Positions 33,600-45,399 of a stretch of 64,000 nucleotides of DNA are shown one piece after another. Numbering within the stretch: position 1 is the stretch's first letter; the number at the start of each line of letters is the position of its first letter. The notes below the pieces were generated by a model that had not been told where the DNA came from, searched no databases, and was given only the letters and a program-made list of their open reading frames with translations. The stretch is taken from contig VWND01000039.1 in NCBI GenBank assembly GCA_009599575.1, positions 62,001-126,000 on the forward strand, given 5' to 3'. Source of the stretch: Blumeriella jaapii. Lineage: Eukaryota > Ascomycota > Leotiomycetes > Helotiales > Drepanopezizaceae. The position numbers and the translations under genes were made by a program.

Positions 33600-34970
33600 G
33601 TTTTTTAATAAATTTAAGCTTTATTATTTTAATCAAAAACATCGATATAGCCTTTTTTATATTTAAAAAAAGTCGTCCGCGTAATTTTACGCGATCAATT
33701 AACCCAGCTTCTCGGATTTCCAATTTTCGGCGCTTGCGTAATCGAAGTTTTGCGAAATTTATTTTGCGCAATTAATCGGCTTTTTCGGCTAATTCGTTTT
33801 TTTTCGATTCTTTCGAAAAAAACGATCTTTTCGATATTTCGTTTTTAAACGGTTTTTTCGGAAATTTATATTTGCTTAGCCTCGAAAATGCCGATATAGC
33901 GCCTGAAAATAAAAAAAACGCTGCTAGCGGTAAAAAAGCTATTAGCGATAATTTCGGTTCTAATAATACTTTCGGAAAAAAAAAAAAAAGCAAGCAAAAC
34001 ACTGGCGCTTTTAAAAAAAAAAAGCGGCCCCGAAAATTATCAAAGCGAAAAAACTAAAAGTAAAAATAACGACGATAATCGTTTTTTTAAAACGCGCTCG
34101 TACTAAAGCCAGAAAACCTGCTATTTTTAAGCCTTTTAATTCTACTTTTTATATAATTTATATTATTCGCGAAGCAATTGAAAATTTAAATTACGATTAC
34201 TTATCGAATTTAGCTAAAGCTCGTTGCTATCGATACTACGCAATTAATACGTCGTGTATTTCGGCCGACGCGAACGTTTTAGCTGCGTAATTTTCCGTTT
34301 TTAAAACTCGGGTTAATAAAATTATTAAAACGGTTAGTTTTATCGAAAAACTTTATCGTTTTTGCTAATCGATTTTTAAAATATAACGGTTATTTTTTAT
34401 TTTACGATTAAAACGGCTTTGAAAATGCAAAAAAATAAGCTTTTAAATCGATTATAATTTAAAAGCAAAACTAATAAACATAAAGCGTATTATTAACGCG
34501 AAACTCGCCGCGGCTCGTAAAATCTTTTAAACTTCTGTTTTTCGAATAAAAACTTTTACGCCTGCTTTACGTGCTAGCGGAATAAAATCTGGCCACGATT
34601 TACCAAAAAATGTTTCCGTTTTTAAAAGTTTAAAAAGGAATTTCGCGGCGATCTTTTTGCCGAACGTTTTTAGTTTTTAACTTAATAAAGCTTTGCAAAA
34701 AAAAAAAAAATATTCCGGTTGCATAGCCGGCGGCAGTTATATTTAAAAAGCCTTTCGCGAGATTTATTTCAGACTTGATTATCGCGAAGCGTCGGACGCG
34801 GATTATTATTTTAGCGAATTATATTTTTAATTTTTTGCAAAGTTAAGCGGTTTAATTTTAAGTTTTTAAATTTGCGAAAAATTCGAATTTTTTTTAATTA
34901 AAAAATGGTTTTTGCTATATTTAAATTTTAATAAAAGTCTGTTTAAATAAATATACGCCTGCAAAATGCA
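33600..34970 (+). pseudogene. possible antisense ORF between pol and 3' LTR of D; unknown protein
   Basis: I do not recognise this protein. On the plus strand, opposite to gag-pol, one frame runs about 33,660-34,057 with a single stop (33,773) and reads FKKSRPRNFTRSINPAS, RLRNRSFAKFIL, then DIAPENKKNAASGKKAISDN and the strongly basic FKKKKRPRKLSKRKN, which looks like a nuclear-localisation tail. At 34,054 a second frame opens for 78 codons (KARKPAIFKPFNSTFYIIYI, IREAIENLNYDYLSNLAKAR) and continues to about 34,970 with a dozen stops, all but one TAA (expected from CAA by RIP). Two poly-A runs at the junction could hide an indel. It lies outside pol, whose RNase H ends near 34,980. It could be an accessory or captured gene, or chance openness. 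Confidence 0.4.
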
Positions 34971-34979
34971 AGCTTTTCA

Positions 34980-36950
34980 GCTCGATTAATCGAGCTTTTC
35001 GATAAAATTCCGAAAATTCCGTAAATTAAAAAGTTTAACGAAACTTTCGTGCTTTTATCGAATTAGATTTTTAATAAAACCGTTTGCGTGTATTTTATTT
35101 ATTAAAAAGTATATGATTTTAAACCTTTTATTTTAATATTTTTAGCGAATTTATATATTGCTTATATCGACGTAGCGAAGCTTCGTAGAAATTTTTTTTT
35201 TATTTTTTACGATTAATTTAATCGTTTGCTAATTATCGTAATATACGTTTTATTTAGAAATAATATCGAATCGAAGCTTTTTGAAAAAACGTTAAAATAT
35301 TATTATTTTTTTTACGATCGCTATATAAGCAAATAATTCCGCTTTAATAAAAAAAAGTGGTAATTGTGTTTTATCGTACAATTTTTTACAAAATAGCATT
35401 TTCGAAAAAAAAAAAAAAAAAAATTTTAAAAGGATTTCCGAGTTTCTGAATCGTCGGCGAAAAAGGCGTCGGTGAAAATTATTAATTAATTTTTTCGCTC
35501 CTTCCGATTGTAAACGATTTTTAAAAATTTCGTTTTATAAAAATATCGAAGCGTTTAATTAACTGTTTCGAAATATTAAAAACTTAAATTGATAAAAAAG
35601 TAAAAAAGCTGAAAAGCTACGAAAGCTACGTCGGATCGAAATATAATAGCCGTATACAAAATTAAACCGACCTTTTTTTAATACTTTTTAATCTGCGAAA
35701 GCGTAGCTACGCCTGGGTTTTTAATAAATTCGCAAATTGAAAAAAGCGTATTTAAAAAGCGCCTTTTGTATGCATTAAACTTCGTAACGATTTTTTCGAT
35801 ATACGAGTCGTAAAGCAAAAAAACTTTTTTTTTTTGTTTATTTCGTAAAATACGAATTCCGAAAAAATAATTTAGATTTTTTATATTTATAAATTCGTAG
35901 ACTTTTTTTAAACCGAAAATAAATTCGTCGGCTTTTAACGAATAAAAAGCGTAGTATAAAACTTAAATATCGTCGATATAAAACGCTATATATACGCTTC
36001 GCATTTCGTTAGCGAATATATAAAGCTTTTCGCCTATTAATTCGAGCTTCAGCTTTTTTAAAATATTAGCGAATTCGCCGTATTATAAAGCTGGAAAGTT
36101 TTTTAACTTATACAAAGCTCGGTTTAGCTGTATTATTATATTTAATTATTTGAATTTATTAAGCAAATAGCACGTAATTAGCTCGCTTTTAAAATTTCGT
36201 TTTGCATTAACGAATATATTAATTATATCGAATTATTTAATTTTCAAATCGAAATAAACCGCCAGCGTTATAACCGTTCGGACAAGCTGCGAATATAGCT
36301 GCGTATATAAAAAAAATTAAAGCTTCGTTTTAAAAGTTTTTTTTTACGACTAGTTTCGATTTGTATCGTTGCAATTCGCTTAAGCTGTTTATTTTGTATA
36401 TAAAGATTTATTTAAATAAAATAAATTTTATGGTTATATTTTTTTTAATAATTTTTCAGCATTTTCTGATTTTTAAATTTTTAATTTCGGTTTTTGCTTT
36501 TTTTTTAAACTGCTTTTTTATTTGATAGTTTTTTAATTCGTTTCAGTTTTTTAAAGCTTTCGGTAAATTGTTCCGATATTATTTTTGATCGGAAAATTAA
36601 ATATTTCTTACCGACTTTTTTTTTATTAAAACCGCTATTATTACGTAGATAATCTACAAATCTTTTTTATCTATTTAAATCGGCTCGTTTGTTTAAAACG
36701 TATAAACGAATTCGTCGATTTGTTATTTAATAAATAAAACTATTAATTAAAAGATTTCGCATATTATAACGTATATTTCCGGTTTATCCGGCTAATATAA
36801 AATGAAATTTATACGATTTCGTTTGGCAGTTTTTAAAATCAACTGTTTTTTTATCGCTTATCGGAAACTTCGATTTGTTTTTTCTACTTTTTCTGAATAA
36901 TATCTTTTTTTTAGTAGTCAGCTTTAAAAAAGCTTTCAAAAGCAAGCGTT
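34980..36950 (-). pseudogene. pol: reverse transcriptase and RNase H of D
   Basis: The minus strand reads LNRALYKLKNFPALYYGEFA (36,115-36,055), then YIAFYIDDI with YIDD at 35,980-35,969 (catalytic pair intact) and NLNYFFGIRI (35,880-35,850). RNase H gives FFIKAELFAYIAIVKK (about 35,350-35,300, the TAEAEYxALxxAxKE block), YYDN (35,240), KLRYVDISNIYIR (about 35,180-35,140) and HANGFIKNLIR (about 35,080-35,050), the HxxHIDxRxHxxRE and DxxTKxL end motifs. Many TAA stops. Inactive. Confidence 0.92.
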
Positions 36951-37599
36951 TAAATGGCTATTTTATTTTAAATCGATCTGGCGCCTGATTTGCCGGGCGA
37001 TAGCTTTTAATTATAATTTAAAGGATTAAATTGCGCGCTTTTTTATATAAAGCTATTTTTATACTTGCGCCGAAAAACCTTTTAAAATTTTGCTTTGTTT
37101 TATTTTATTCTGCAATAATAAGCTTTGTTAATTTTTTTTTTTTTTTAGATTTCTATAATTTTCTGACGCTTTTATCGCGTCGGTTAAAATGTTTCGAATA
37201 TATTTTGCATATTTTCGATTAATAATTAATTTTGAAAATTAAAATTGGTCGATAATAGCTTTATCGAAAAAGCTTTTATAAAAGACTATTATCTCCGAGC
37301 TCTAAACGTTTAAATCGATCGTAAAAAAAGGCTCGATTACTTCGATTTTTATTAAATCTTTCATTCCCAAGGATTTGGCTTTATTTTTTAGGATATTTAA
37401 ATCCATTAATATTGAAATATTCTTTTTTTTCACCGTAGGCTTTAAAAATCCACCAGAAAGGCCTGAAATCGGTTCTGATTCTAATAGCGGTTCCGATGGA
37501 AAAAAACTTCCATTTCCTTTTATAAAATCTGAAAATTGCTCGTTTTGTAATAATAGCTTTTTTTTTGTATCATTTTTTTTTTAGCATACCGAGTTTTGC

Positions 37600-39300
37600 T
37601 AATTTGCGCCGCTATTAAAACCGCCCGCTAATATCTGATATTCAGCGTTTTAAGCTTTTTCGTTTTTCGCGTTTTCGATAAACTCCACGGTTTTCTAAAG
37701 CTTTAGTTTAATTATAGAATTTGGACTTTTAGCTTCCGAAAAATAAAATTTAAATTCGTTAAATATTACGTTTCGGCTCGTAATTACACGTATTAGCTAA
37801 AGCATCCAGATTTTATAAATATTAAAAGCGCTATATCCAATTAAATATTCGATATGTTTTTTCGAAAGGATTTTAAATTCTTTTTTAGATTTTATGGCCT
37901 TTCGATCTTTTATTATTAAATACGCACAAGCTTCGTACGCATAAATTTTGTTTCAATTTGGTCTGAAATCGGCCGTACGCGCTTTTATAATAACAGAGTC
38001 GTAATACCGAAAATATTGCTTAAACCAGTTATACAAAATTTTATTTAAAAACTTAAATTGTTTTTTCGTAAACGGCGATATATTATACAAATGCGCTGCT
38101 GCTTTTATCGTTTCGGACCAAAAAAAAATTAAAAATCCCGTTTTAATTTTTATTTTTATCGAACGCTTAATTATTTTTTTTTTTGCTCGTTCGATCGAGC
38201 CGTTTGGCTAATATACGTAAAATAAAATTAATTTCAAATCGATATTTTCGCGCTTCGTTTATTTTTACTATTTCGAAATAATATTTTTTTATTTTGAAAT
38301 TACCGACGATTCGTTATTTTATCGAATTTTACAAATAAAAAAATTATATTAGCGTTTTACTTATGCGTCGAACATTTAAAAACGATTCAAAACGACTTTT
38401 ATATTTCTCGTTTCAATAACGAAGGTTTAAATCTTTCTATTATATTCGTTTTTTATCATAAATATTTACGTCGAGCCGTTATAAGCTTTTTTACGATTTT
38501 TAAAATAATTGTAAAAATCTTAGCCAATGCGAAAAAAAAGCTTAAAAAATTTGTTTTTTAATATTGCTTTTAAAATTATTTGTTTTAAATACGTAATAGC
38601 ATACTTTTCGCATTTTATTTTAATTAAGCTTTTGATTTTTATTTTACGAATATTTTCGACCAGCTTTTCGAACGCGTTTTTATTTAAATAGTCCGAACGA
38701 AAATGCTATAAGCGCGCATCGTTATTCCGATCGTACGTAAATACGCTGCTTTTTTTAAACTTATAACGCGTACGACGTTTCGAAATTATATAAATTATTA
38801 GGCCGGGCGAATCACGTTTTAAAAAATTTAAATTATTACGTAAAAAATACGAACAAAAAAAGTAATTGATTTTAATATATTCAAATATACAAAAATCGGC
38901 GATCGTCTAATATTAACGTTTTAAAATAAAACTTTTAAAATTTTTAAAACGAAAAGTATTATTTGACTTTTAAAATCAATAACTTTTTTTAGCCAAAAAA
39001 CTAACGAAAATAATATTAATAATAAAATCTGGAACGAACGCCACGTTATTAAAAATCATATTCCAAAGCTTTTTATTTTTTTTGCGAAAAGCTTTTTTTA
39101 TTAAACGATTCCTTTTTCCGACGATTAAAAAACTCTATATACTTGCATAAACGCTATTAATAAAATTATTAATTTTTTTATAAAACTTTTCGATAAAAAA
39201 GTTTTTATCGTTTATCAAATAAGTTTTAAAACAATTATTAAAAAAAATGCTTTTATTTAAAAAATAATATTAACCAGGTTTTAAAATTAAAACGTTAATT
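37600..39300 (-). pseudogene. pol: integrase of D
   Basis: The minus strand gives HFRSDYLNKNAFEKLVENI near 38,710-38,650 (the LxHxGxxxLxxL zinc-domain text), KCEKYAITYLKQ (CxxCxxxK), FFRIGWDF with a stop at Trp, NGSIERAKKKIIKRSI near 38,205-38,160 (QNGxAERxxRxIxxxAR), and YLIGYSAFNIYKIW (37,850-37,815). Function would be cDNA integration. The plus-strand open frame 37,375-37,584 overlaps the following linker and is a mirror. Confidence 0.85.
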
Positions 39301-39439
39301 CCGAAGTGTTTTTTAATCGCATTAAAACAAAAAAAACAAAAAGTTGCGGTAAAAAACTTTTTTTAATCGTTTTTAAAAATTAATTTTAAAATTTGTTTTG
39401 ATTTAATTATTAGAATTTTAAAGATTTTATTAATTGCGA

Positions 39440-40491
39440 CCATTTAAATATTTTTTTTATTTAAAGCTTTCAAAATCTTTTTGTAATTAAAAAACAGCTT
39501 TTTTCGCATTTCAGCGATTTTTTGCCTGTTTAAAAAGTTGGAAAAAGTTTTTTTTTTACGACGATTATTTATCGCGTACAAAAGCTTTTTATAATCGGTT
39601 AAGAAATAAAAATAACGCTTTTTAAAAATATCACATAAGCAGTTATATTTTTTTCTTTTTTTTTTCTTGCTTTTTTCTTTTTTTTTTTCACGGCCTTTCG
39701 AAATATCGTTGTTTTCAGAATCGAAAAGGAAAATAGCGAAAACTCCGATTTTTCGGCTTAAATTATCGAATCCTCGGTTGTTTTTAAAAAAAAAGATTAT
39801 AAAATTTAATTCGATTAAAATCTTTTTTATAAAAAAGCCGGCAAATTCGTTTTTCAAATACTCAGCCTTTTTACCGTTCGCTTATTATAAATTAATATAT
39901 GCGGCGATTGCGTCGAAAAAATCGGTGGCAGCGTAACGGCTATTTATATCAAAAATCTTATATTCGACAGCTGTTCTGTAAGCGGTCTGCTATTTTTTTA
40001 TTTATTCGGTTATATTTATCTTTCCGCTGTACGCTTTGCGAAAAGTATTTTTATAATTAGATTTAACGAAGCTAACCACGGAAAAATATGCAGAAATAAT
40101 ATTCTTTTTCAAAATACGAACAAATGCTTAAAATAACTTTTGCTTCCTTTTATAATATGAATTTTTAACCTTACGCATACTTTTATTTATCAAAAAATCT
40201 TTTTGCAAATTAATATAAAAAATGGCGTACGCTTTTTTATTATTAATAACATTAATTTCCGATTAAGCAATTGCAAAAAATTTATTAAACTGATTTTTAT
40301 AATTGAAAAAAAACTCAATCGAGCAACTTTTGGTAAATAATAACGTATTTCTGCCATTTTTTAAGTTTTTTTAAATAGTTTTTAAAAAAATAATCGATTT
40401 TATTTTTCAAATCGTCGAAAGTCAAATTAGCTGGTCGAGGTTTATCGGAAGGATTATTAATCGTAACAACGGCCTTTTTTGCCTCGGTCAT
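39440..40491 (-). pseudogene. gag: gag of D with decayed zinc knuckle
   Basis: ATG at 40,491 begins MTEAKKAVVTINNPSDKPRP and ANLTFDDLKNKID, a convincing start 520 bp inside the 5' LTR. The 137-codon open stretch 39,857-39,444 ends with KKYNCLCDIFKKRYFYFLTD then FLNRQKIAEMRKK. That is the CxCGxxHxxxxCxYL knuckle of fungal copia Gag with His and one Cys changed. A K/E-rich stretch precedes it. Confidence 0.8.
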
Positions 40492-41004
40492 GCCGTTGTA
40501 TTCGGCGCATTTTTTATCGTAGTTTGTTTAGCGCTTTTTATTTTTTTAATCGATAAACTAATATAACGATTGTTTTTATAATCGTTTATTAATAAAAAAG
40601 CGAAATGAAAAGTCAGGATCGGTATATTCGAAAAAAAAAATTCTTGATCGATGAAATTTGTACGCTCCTAATTAAAAGATCTACGATTTTAAATTGTAAA
40701 AAAAAACCTTTTTTTTCGTAAGGGCCGATATATTGTTTTCGTTGTGAAAAGTCGATTAATTAAATTAAAAAAAATAAAAAAATAAAAATAAAATTTATAA
40801 ATTAAAAAAATCGAAAAATTAATGCTTTTCGCATTTTTAATAGTTTTTTATCGATTTGTGGCTTTTTGCCAAATAAAAAAAACTTTGCAAAATATAATTT
40901 TTCACGAATATCTTTTAATAATTCGAATAAATTAACCGGTAAAAGCTCTTAACGAGTCTTTTAGCGTATATATTATAAAAAAAAGCTTATTAATTAGCTC
41001 CGAG

Positions 41005-41013
41005 GCTTATAAC
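41005..41013 (-). promoter_or_regulatory. primer binding site of D
   Basis: Minus strand reads GTTATAAGC directly after the LTR end ACGACA, then CTCGGAGC. Same word as in element G; with one G-to-A reversed it complements the anticodon loop of initiator tRNA-Met. Confidence 0.6.
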
Positions 41014-41315
41014 TGTCGTGCATAGCCGAATAATCGATAGAAATTCTTACCGGAGGCTGGGACGGATAAATTATATATAATAAAATATTATTTGTATTAT
41101 TTTAAGTTTGACTGGCGAGCTTTCCGCAAAAAACGAAAGGTTCGGGCTCGCTTAATCAGTCGCTCGGAAAAACTAGTTTCCGAAAAGGCTCGTTATTACG
41201 TGACTACGAGCCTTTCCGAGCTCCAGAAACATTTAACTACTGAAAGCGTACAAAAAGAATGAATCTGGAACAAAAGAAATAAAAGGAAATAAAGGAATGT
41301 AAATATAGCGCAACA
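41014..41315 (-). repeat. 5' LTR of D (302 bp)
   Basis: The better preserved of the two, keeping words such as GACTGGCGAGC, ACGAGCCTTTCCGAGC and GAATCTGGAAC. On the minus strand it begins TGTTGCGCTATATTTAC. Confidence 0.96.
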
Positions 41316-41339
41316 ATTAAAATAAGCAATATACGTATA

Positions 41340-42450
41340 ACAGAATTAATTATATTTAAAAAATTATAATAATAACGCGTAAAAACGTTACAAAATCCTT
41401 TGGTTTATAAAACAAATTTTTAAAAAATATTACGATTTTTCGCTCGGTTCGGAAAAAGGCGTTTAATCGAGTTTTTTTAAGCCAACCAAAAAAACGTTTG
41501 ATCGCGCGGCGGCATAATATTAAATATAATAAAGTTTTGAGCTTTTTGCATTTGCAACGCAATTCGGCGTCGGTATAATTATATTTAACGTGATATTATT
41601 CGTAGTTTTTATAAATGATTTTAATCGCTAAATAATAATAAAACAATCGTTTCGGCATATCGAGCTTCGGCAAAAATTTAATTGCGTAAACCGGGTTTTA
41701 TCGTTTATAATTTCGTAAAAGCTTTTTGCTAATTATTTTTTATTAGCGGCTTCGATGCGAATTTCGTATTTTTCTGAAATCGAAGCGTATTTTATTTATA
41801 ATCGGTTCGAACGCAAAGCTTTTATTTTAAAAAAAAATTTTTGCATCCGTATTTGCTAATTTATCGGCGGCCTCGTTGCTTTCGATGCTCGTATAGCCCG
41901 GTGTTTATTTGATTTTTACGTCGTATGTTTTTATTATTTTTTAGCAGGCTAAAAAAGCTTATTAAAAAGAAAAAAAAGGTATTTCGCGTATTTTTTAAAT
42001 TATTAAAATATTATCGATATATATTTATAGCTTTTGCGTACGTATTTCGGCTGGTATGCTCGCAGCTTTTTATAAGCTTTTTTATGCTTTTATCGCTTTT
42101 ACGTCGAAAATATAAAAATAATCGTTTATCGAGTCGTATTTAAATGTTATTTGCTTACGGTTCTGATATATAACGTATTCGTAATTTACGAAATAAGCGT
42201 CGTTTTTATATTTTTCGCAGCCGTTCGAAAAAATCGTAACGTTTTCGAAAAATAATTCTGTTTATTATTTTTTAAAATTTTCCGCGGTTTTTTTTTTTTT
42301 TAACGCTTATAATAAGATCGGTGCGGCTGCCGGGGCGAAAAAAATGCGAAAAAATCAATTTAAAAAAATCGTAGGATTTGTAAAAAAAATATCGCCGAAG
42401 CGTTGGATTTTCGTTTTGGCGGCTATATATATATCCGCGTATTTGCTTCG
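41340..42450 (-). pseudogene. LINE ORF2 C-terminus: RNase H and tail
   Basis: The minus strand near 41,910-41,830 reads DVKIK-stop-TPGYTSIESNEAADKLA: the WxPGHxGIxGNExADxLA motif of LINE RNase H, with Trp replaced by a stop and His by Tyr. The last open stretch, 41,562-41,356, is the basic tail (RAIKRFFGWLKKTRLNAFFR, then PKDFVTFLRV) found after RNase H in Tad-like elements. ORF2 ends about 41,340, just outside the D insertion. Confidence 0.88.
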
Positions 42451-42749
42451 AAAAATTATTAAAATAAAAATGCGTTAGATTAAAAAATGCGCTTCGTTTA
42501 CGGTTTGCAATTTTATCGCAAAACGTATTTTAGTTTTTTTTAAGGCCGCGCTTGCGAAAAGAAAATTTGCGTTTCGTATTATTATAAAAAAAAAAATAAT
42601 ATATTATATAAAAAAAAATTTTCGTGCGGCCAAAATAATAGTTTTTTTATATTAAATCGATATAACCGCCGAAACGGATGCTGATTTAGCTGTTTCGTTC
42701 GGTTCGGCGTTTAAGTTTCGTACGGCCTGCGTATTAGATTTCGGTTTTA

Positions 42750-43700
42750 AATAATATCGAAAAGAAAATATAAGTAATTATTGTTTTTCGCAGCGCGTTA
42801 GCCGAAAGGCTATTATTAATTCGGCGAAGCTTTTAATATATTACGCCGCTTATCGTATTTTGCTTGCGCGTTTTTTAACGTATCGTTTGAAAATAAGTTT
42901 TCGATCGAATTAGACTTTTAGCCAGCGCAGCGCGAATTGCTCGTTTTTTTTCGTCGTAATAATATAAAAAATTATAATTTTATCGTCGATTATAATCGAA
43001 AAAGCGTAATTATTGTTTTGCGTAATAATATATATTATTTCGATTTTTTCCGACGCGAAAGCGATTTTGTATTCGTTTTTTTATTCGAAAATATCGCTAA
43101 CGTTTTTCGCAAATAATTCGATATTATCGTTTAAATTATATAAAATGCGGTAAATTAATATATCGTTTGCGTATTTAAAGCGAAAAATAAGATTTTGATT
43201 AAGCAATTCTGCTAAATATAATATATATAAAACCGAAAAAAATAGCGATTTTTGAAAAATACCGTAATAAACGTAATTAAAATCGATGGTTTTTTTTTCG
43301 AATCGTATTTATATTCGTCGTTTCGTAAAAAACGATTTAATTAATAAAAAAAATAAAAAAGGCTATTTTTGCTCGGTTATTTTTTTAAATAAATGTCGGA
43401 TTAAAACGGCGTCGAACGCGCTTTGCACGTTTAAAATAATAATCGTAATATATTTTTTTACGGCGAACGTAATTTCGATATCGGCCGTAAAATACGCTAT
43501 TAAATCGAAAGTAAAGCGTTTCGGAAAAGCGCTTTTATATTATAAATTAAGCAGGCCGGTCGTAAGCGCTATTTACGCGATTTTGCTAACGATAATTTTT
43601 TCGAAGCTTTTAAATATATAAAAAAAAAAGGCGATCGGACGCTATAAACATATAAAAAATTTTGTTTCGTTTGCCGGTTTTAATTATTATAATTATTTCG
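42750..43700 (-). pseudogene. LINE ORF2 reverse transcriptase
   Basis: The minus strand reads PKRFTFDLIAYFTADIEITF, ITIIILNVQSAFDAVLIRHL (the LFLDVxGAFDxV block, about 43,450-43,395), SVLYILYLAELLNQ and FKYANDILIYR, with YxDD changed to YAND at 43,173-43,162. These continue to FAKNVSDIFE, IAFASEKIEI, and LRWLKV-stop-FDRKLIFKRYVKKRAS (near 42,890), the very characteristic LRWLGVxxDxxLxFKxHVxxRAxKA end of Tad/I-type RT. The plus-strand frame 43,286-43,621 is a mirror of it. Confidence 0.93.
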
Positions 43701-44249
43701 GCTAGCTTTTAAAAAATCGGGAAATAATTTGTTGCGAAATAGCGATTAAACAAATTATATATAGCGGTTTTGATTTTTTTTCAGCAGGCTTTTAAAAGTT
43801 TTATTATAACCCGGTTAATATTCGGAAAAATACTAGTAATTTCGATATAATATTTTTTTATTTTTTCGAACGATACGAAATTTGCTTAAAAAAAATGGCC
43901 CGATTTTATTTATTCGGTAAAAGAATTTTGATCGAAATCGTCGGTAATTAAAAAACGGTTAAATATTTCGTTTTTCAAAGCATTAGTTTTATTTTTAATA
44001 TTTTCAATTATAATGCCGTTTATTATTAATAAAAAAGTTTTAAAATTCGTAATTATTCGATATTAATTTATTATTTTATATAGCTTTTCGTTATTATCGA
44101 TTCCGTTAATAAGCTTTCGTAAATAATCTTTTTTCGCTTTGCGTATTATAACGAAAAACTGCTTGATTTTTTCGAAAATTTCACCGTTGTATATTATTTT
44201 GCGTATTTGCAAATATTTATTTTTAGCTTTTTAATATTCGTCGGTTTAT

Positions 44250-45150
44250 TATAAAATAGCTTATAAGTTTTTTTAAAAAGGTTTTTCGGCAATTATAATA
44301 TTTTTTTTAAAAAACCCGGGCTAACGCAGCCGCGTATTCGTTTAGTTTTTTTAGCGTTAATAATATAACGGGATCCGCGAATCGGCTGATTTTTACGCGT
44401 ATTAAACCTGCGAATTTGCCGAGTTTTAAATCGGATATTTTATAATATATTTGAATTACGAGTATTTTTCTTTTGCTAAAAAAAATTATTATTTAAGTTT
44501 TGTGATTTAAGCCGCTGTATATATCGTATCGTATCGTAATAATCGAATTAAATACGTTCGAAAAAGTAAAATTCAAAACGTATTCTTTGTTATAAATAGG
44601 TTCGCTAACGGCGCCGATAAAATTTATATTCGAAATAGCAGTTTAATTCGCGAAATATTTTTTATTTTTTGCCGTATTCGATCCGGGCTTAAAAGTATGG
44701 TATTAAATATTAAAATCGCCGCTTATTATATAATTAAAAAATAGTTCGAAATATATTACGTAGTTTAATATTTATTAAGTATGGTTTTGTTTGTATACGT
44801 TGAAAATAAAATATATATTTACGTTTAGCCAAAGCAGATTTTTGTTATTAATTAATCGTCGTTGTTATAAATTAAATTTTGCGTTTTTTCGGATATAAAT
44901 TAGCATTTTAAAACGTATTCGCTCGAAGATTTTTTTTCGGTTTCGTTTTATAAATCGATCGGTATATATAAATCGTATAACGGATGGTTTTATGTTTTAA
45001 TTTTCGGAGCGTTTTAAGATTTTTGCACGCAAATTACGTTTATGCGTTTTGCATCGTACGAATATAAAAGCGTAATATATTTCGATTGTTTTTTTTAAAC
45101 GTTTGCTTAGCAAATATTAAAATTTGTTTTAAATTTTCGATTGCGGAATT
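44250..45150 (-). pseudogene. LINE ORF2 endonuclease domain
   Basis: An apurinic-type endonuclease would nick the target DNA. The minus strand around 44,740-44,590 reads SGDFNI-stop-YHTFKPGSNTAKN, TAISNINFIGAVSEPIY and EYVLNFTFSN, matching the GDFNxHHxxW catalytic block and the following xxxDLxF segment of LINE endonucleases. A PVILLT segment lies further on. Upstream text (about 45,090, ILRFYIRTMQNA) is the likely ORF2 start region. Confidence 0.82.
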
Positions 45151-45399
45151 TTTTGTGTTATTTATAAAAGTATTTTATTATTAAAAAATAAAAGTATTAA
45201 TATCGATATTTTTTTTTTTAATTCGTTTGCGAAAGCTTAGGATTTATTTCGTAATTAATTCGATAAAAACGAATAAATTGCTTTTAACGAAATAAAAAAA
45301 AGCGTGTTTTGCGAAAAAGTTACGAAAGCCGTATCGTCGAAAATCGAATATGCTTTTCGGTTAAAATGCTAAATATTTAGCGATTATTTTAAAATTGAA

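Larger units (their letters stand above)
33088..41315 (-). mobile_element. complete Ty1/copia element D (8,228 bp)
   Basis: Two 302-bp LTRs (ends TGTCG and CAACA on the plus strand), target duplication ATTAA (33,083-33,087 and 41,316-41,320), inserted in the LINE 3' UTR. Minus-strand order is gag, integrase, RT, RNase H, the copia arrangement. It is long for a copia element because about 1.6 kb separates the end of RNase H (about 34,980) from the 3' LTR, and that extra region may carry an antisense reading frame. Confidence 0.95.

Noticed and set aside
33772..34002. Minus-strand frames 33,586-34,002 as a copia C-terminal gene
   Set aside because: They start after RNase H and pol have ended, and the plus strand of the same segment reads with fewer interruptions; kept only as context for the antisense ORF.
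43286..43621. 111-codon plus-strand open frame
   Set aside because: It is the mirror of the LINE reverse transcriptase, whose motifs read on the minus strand.
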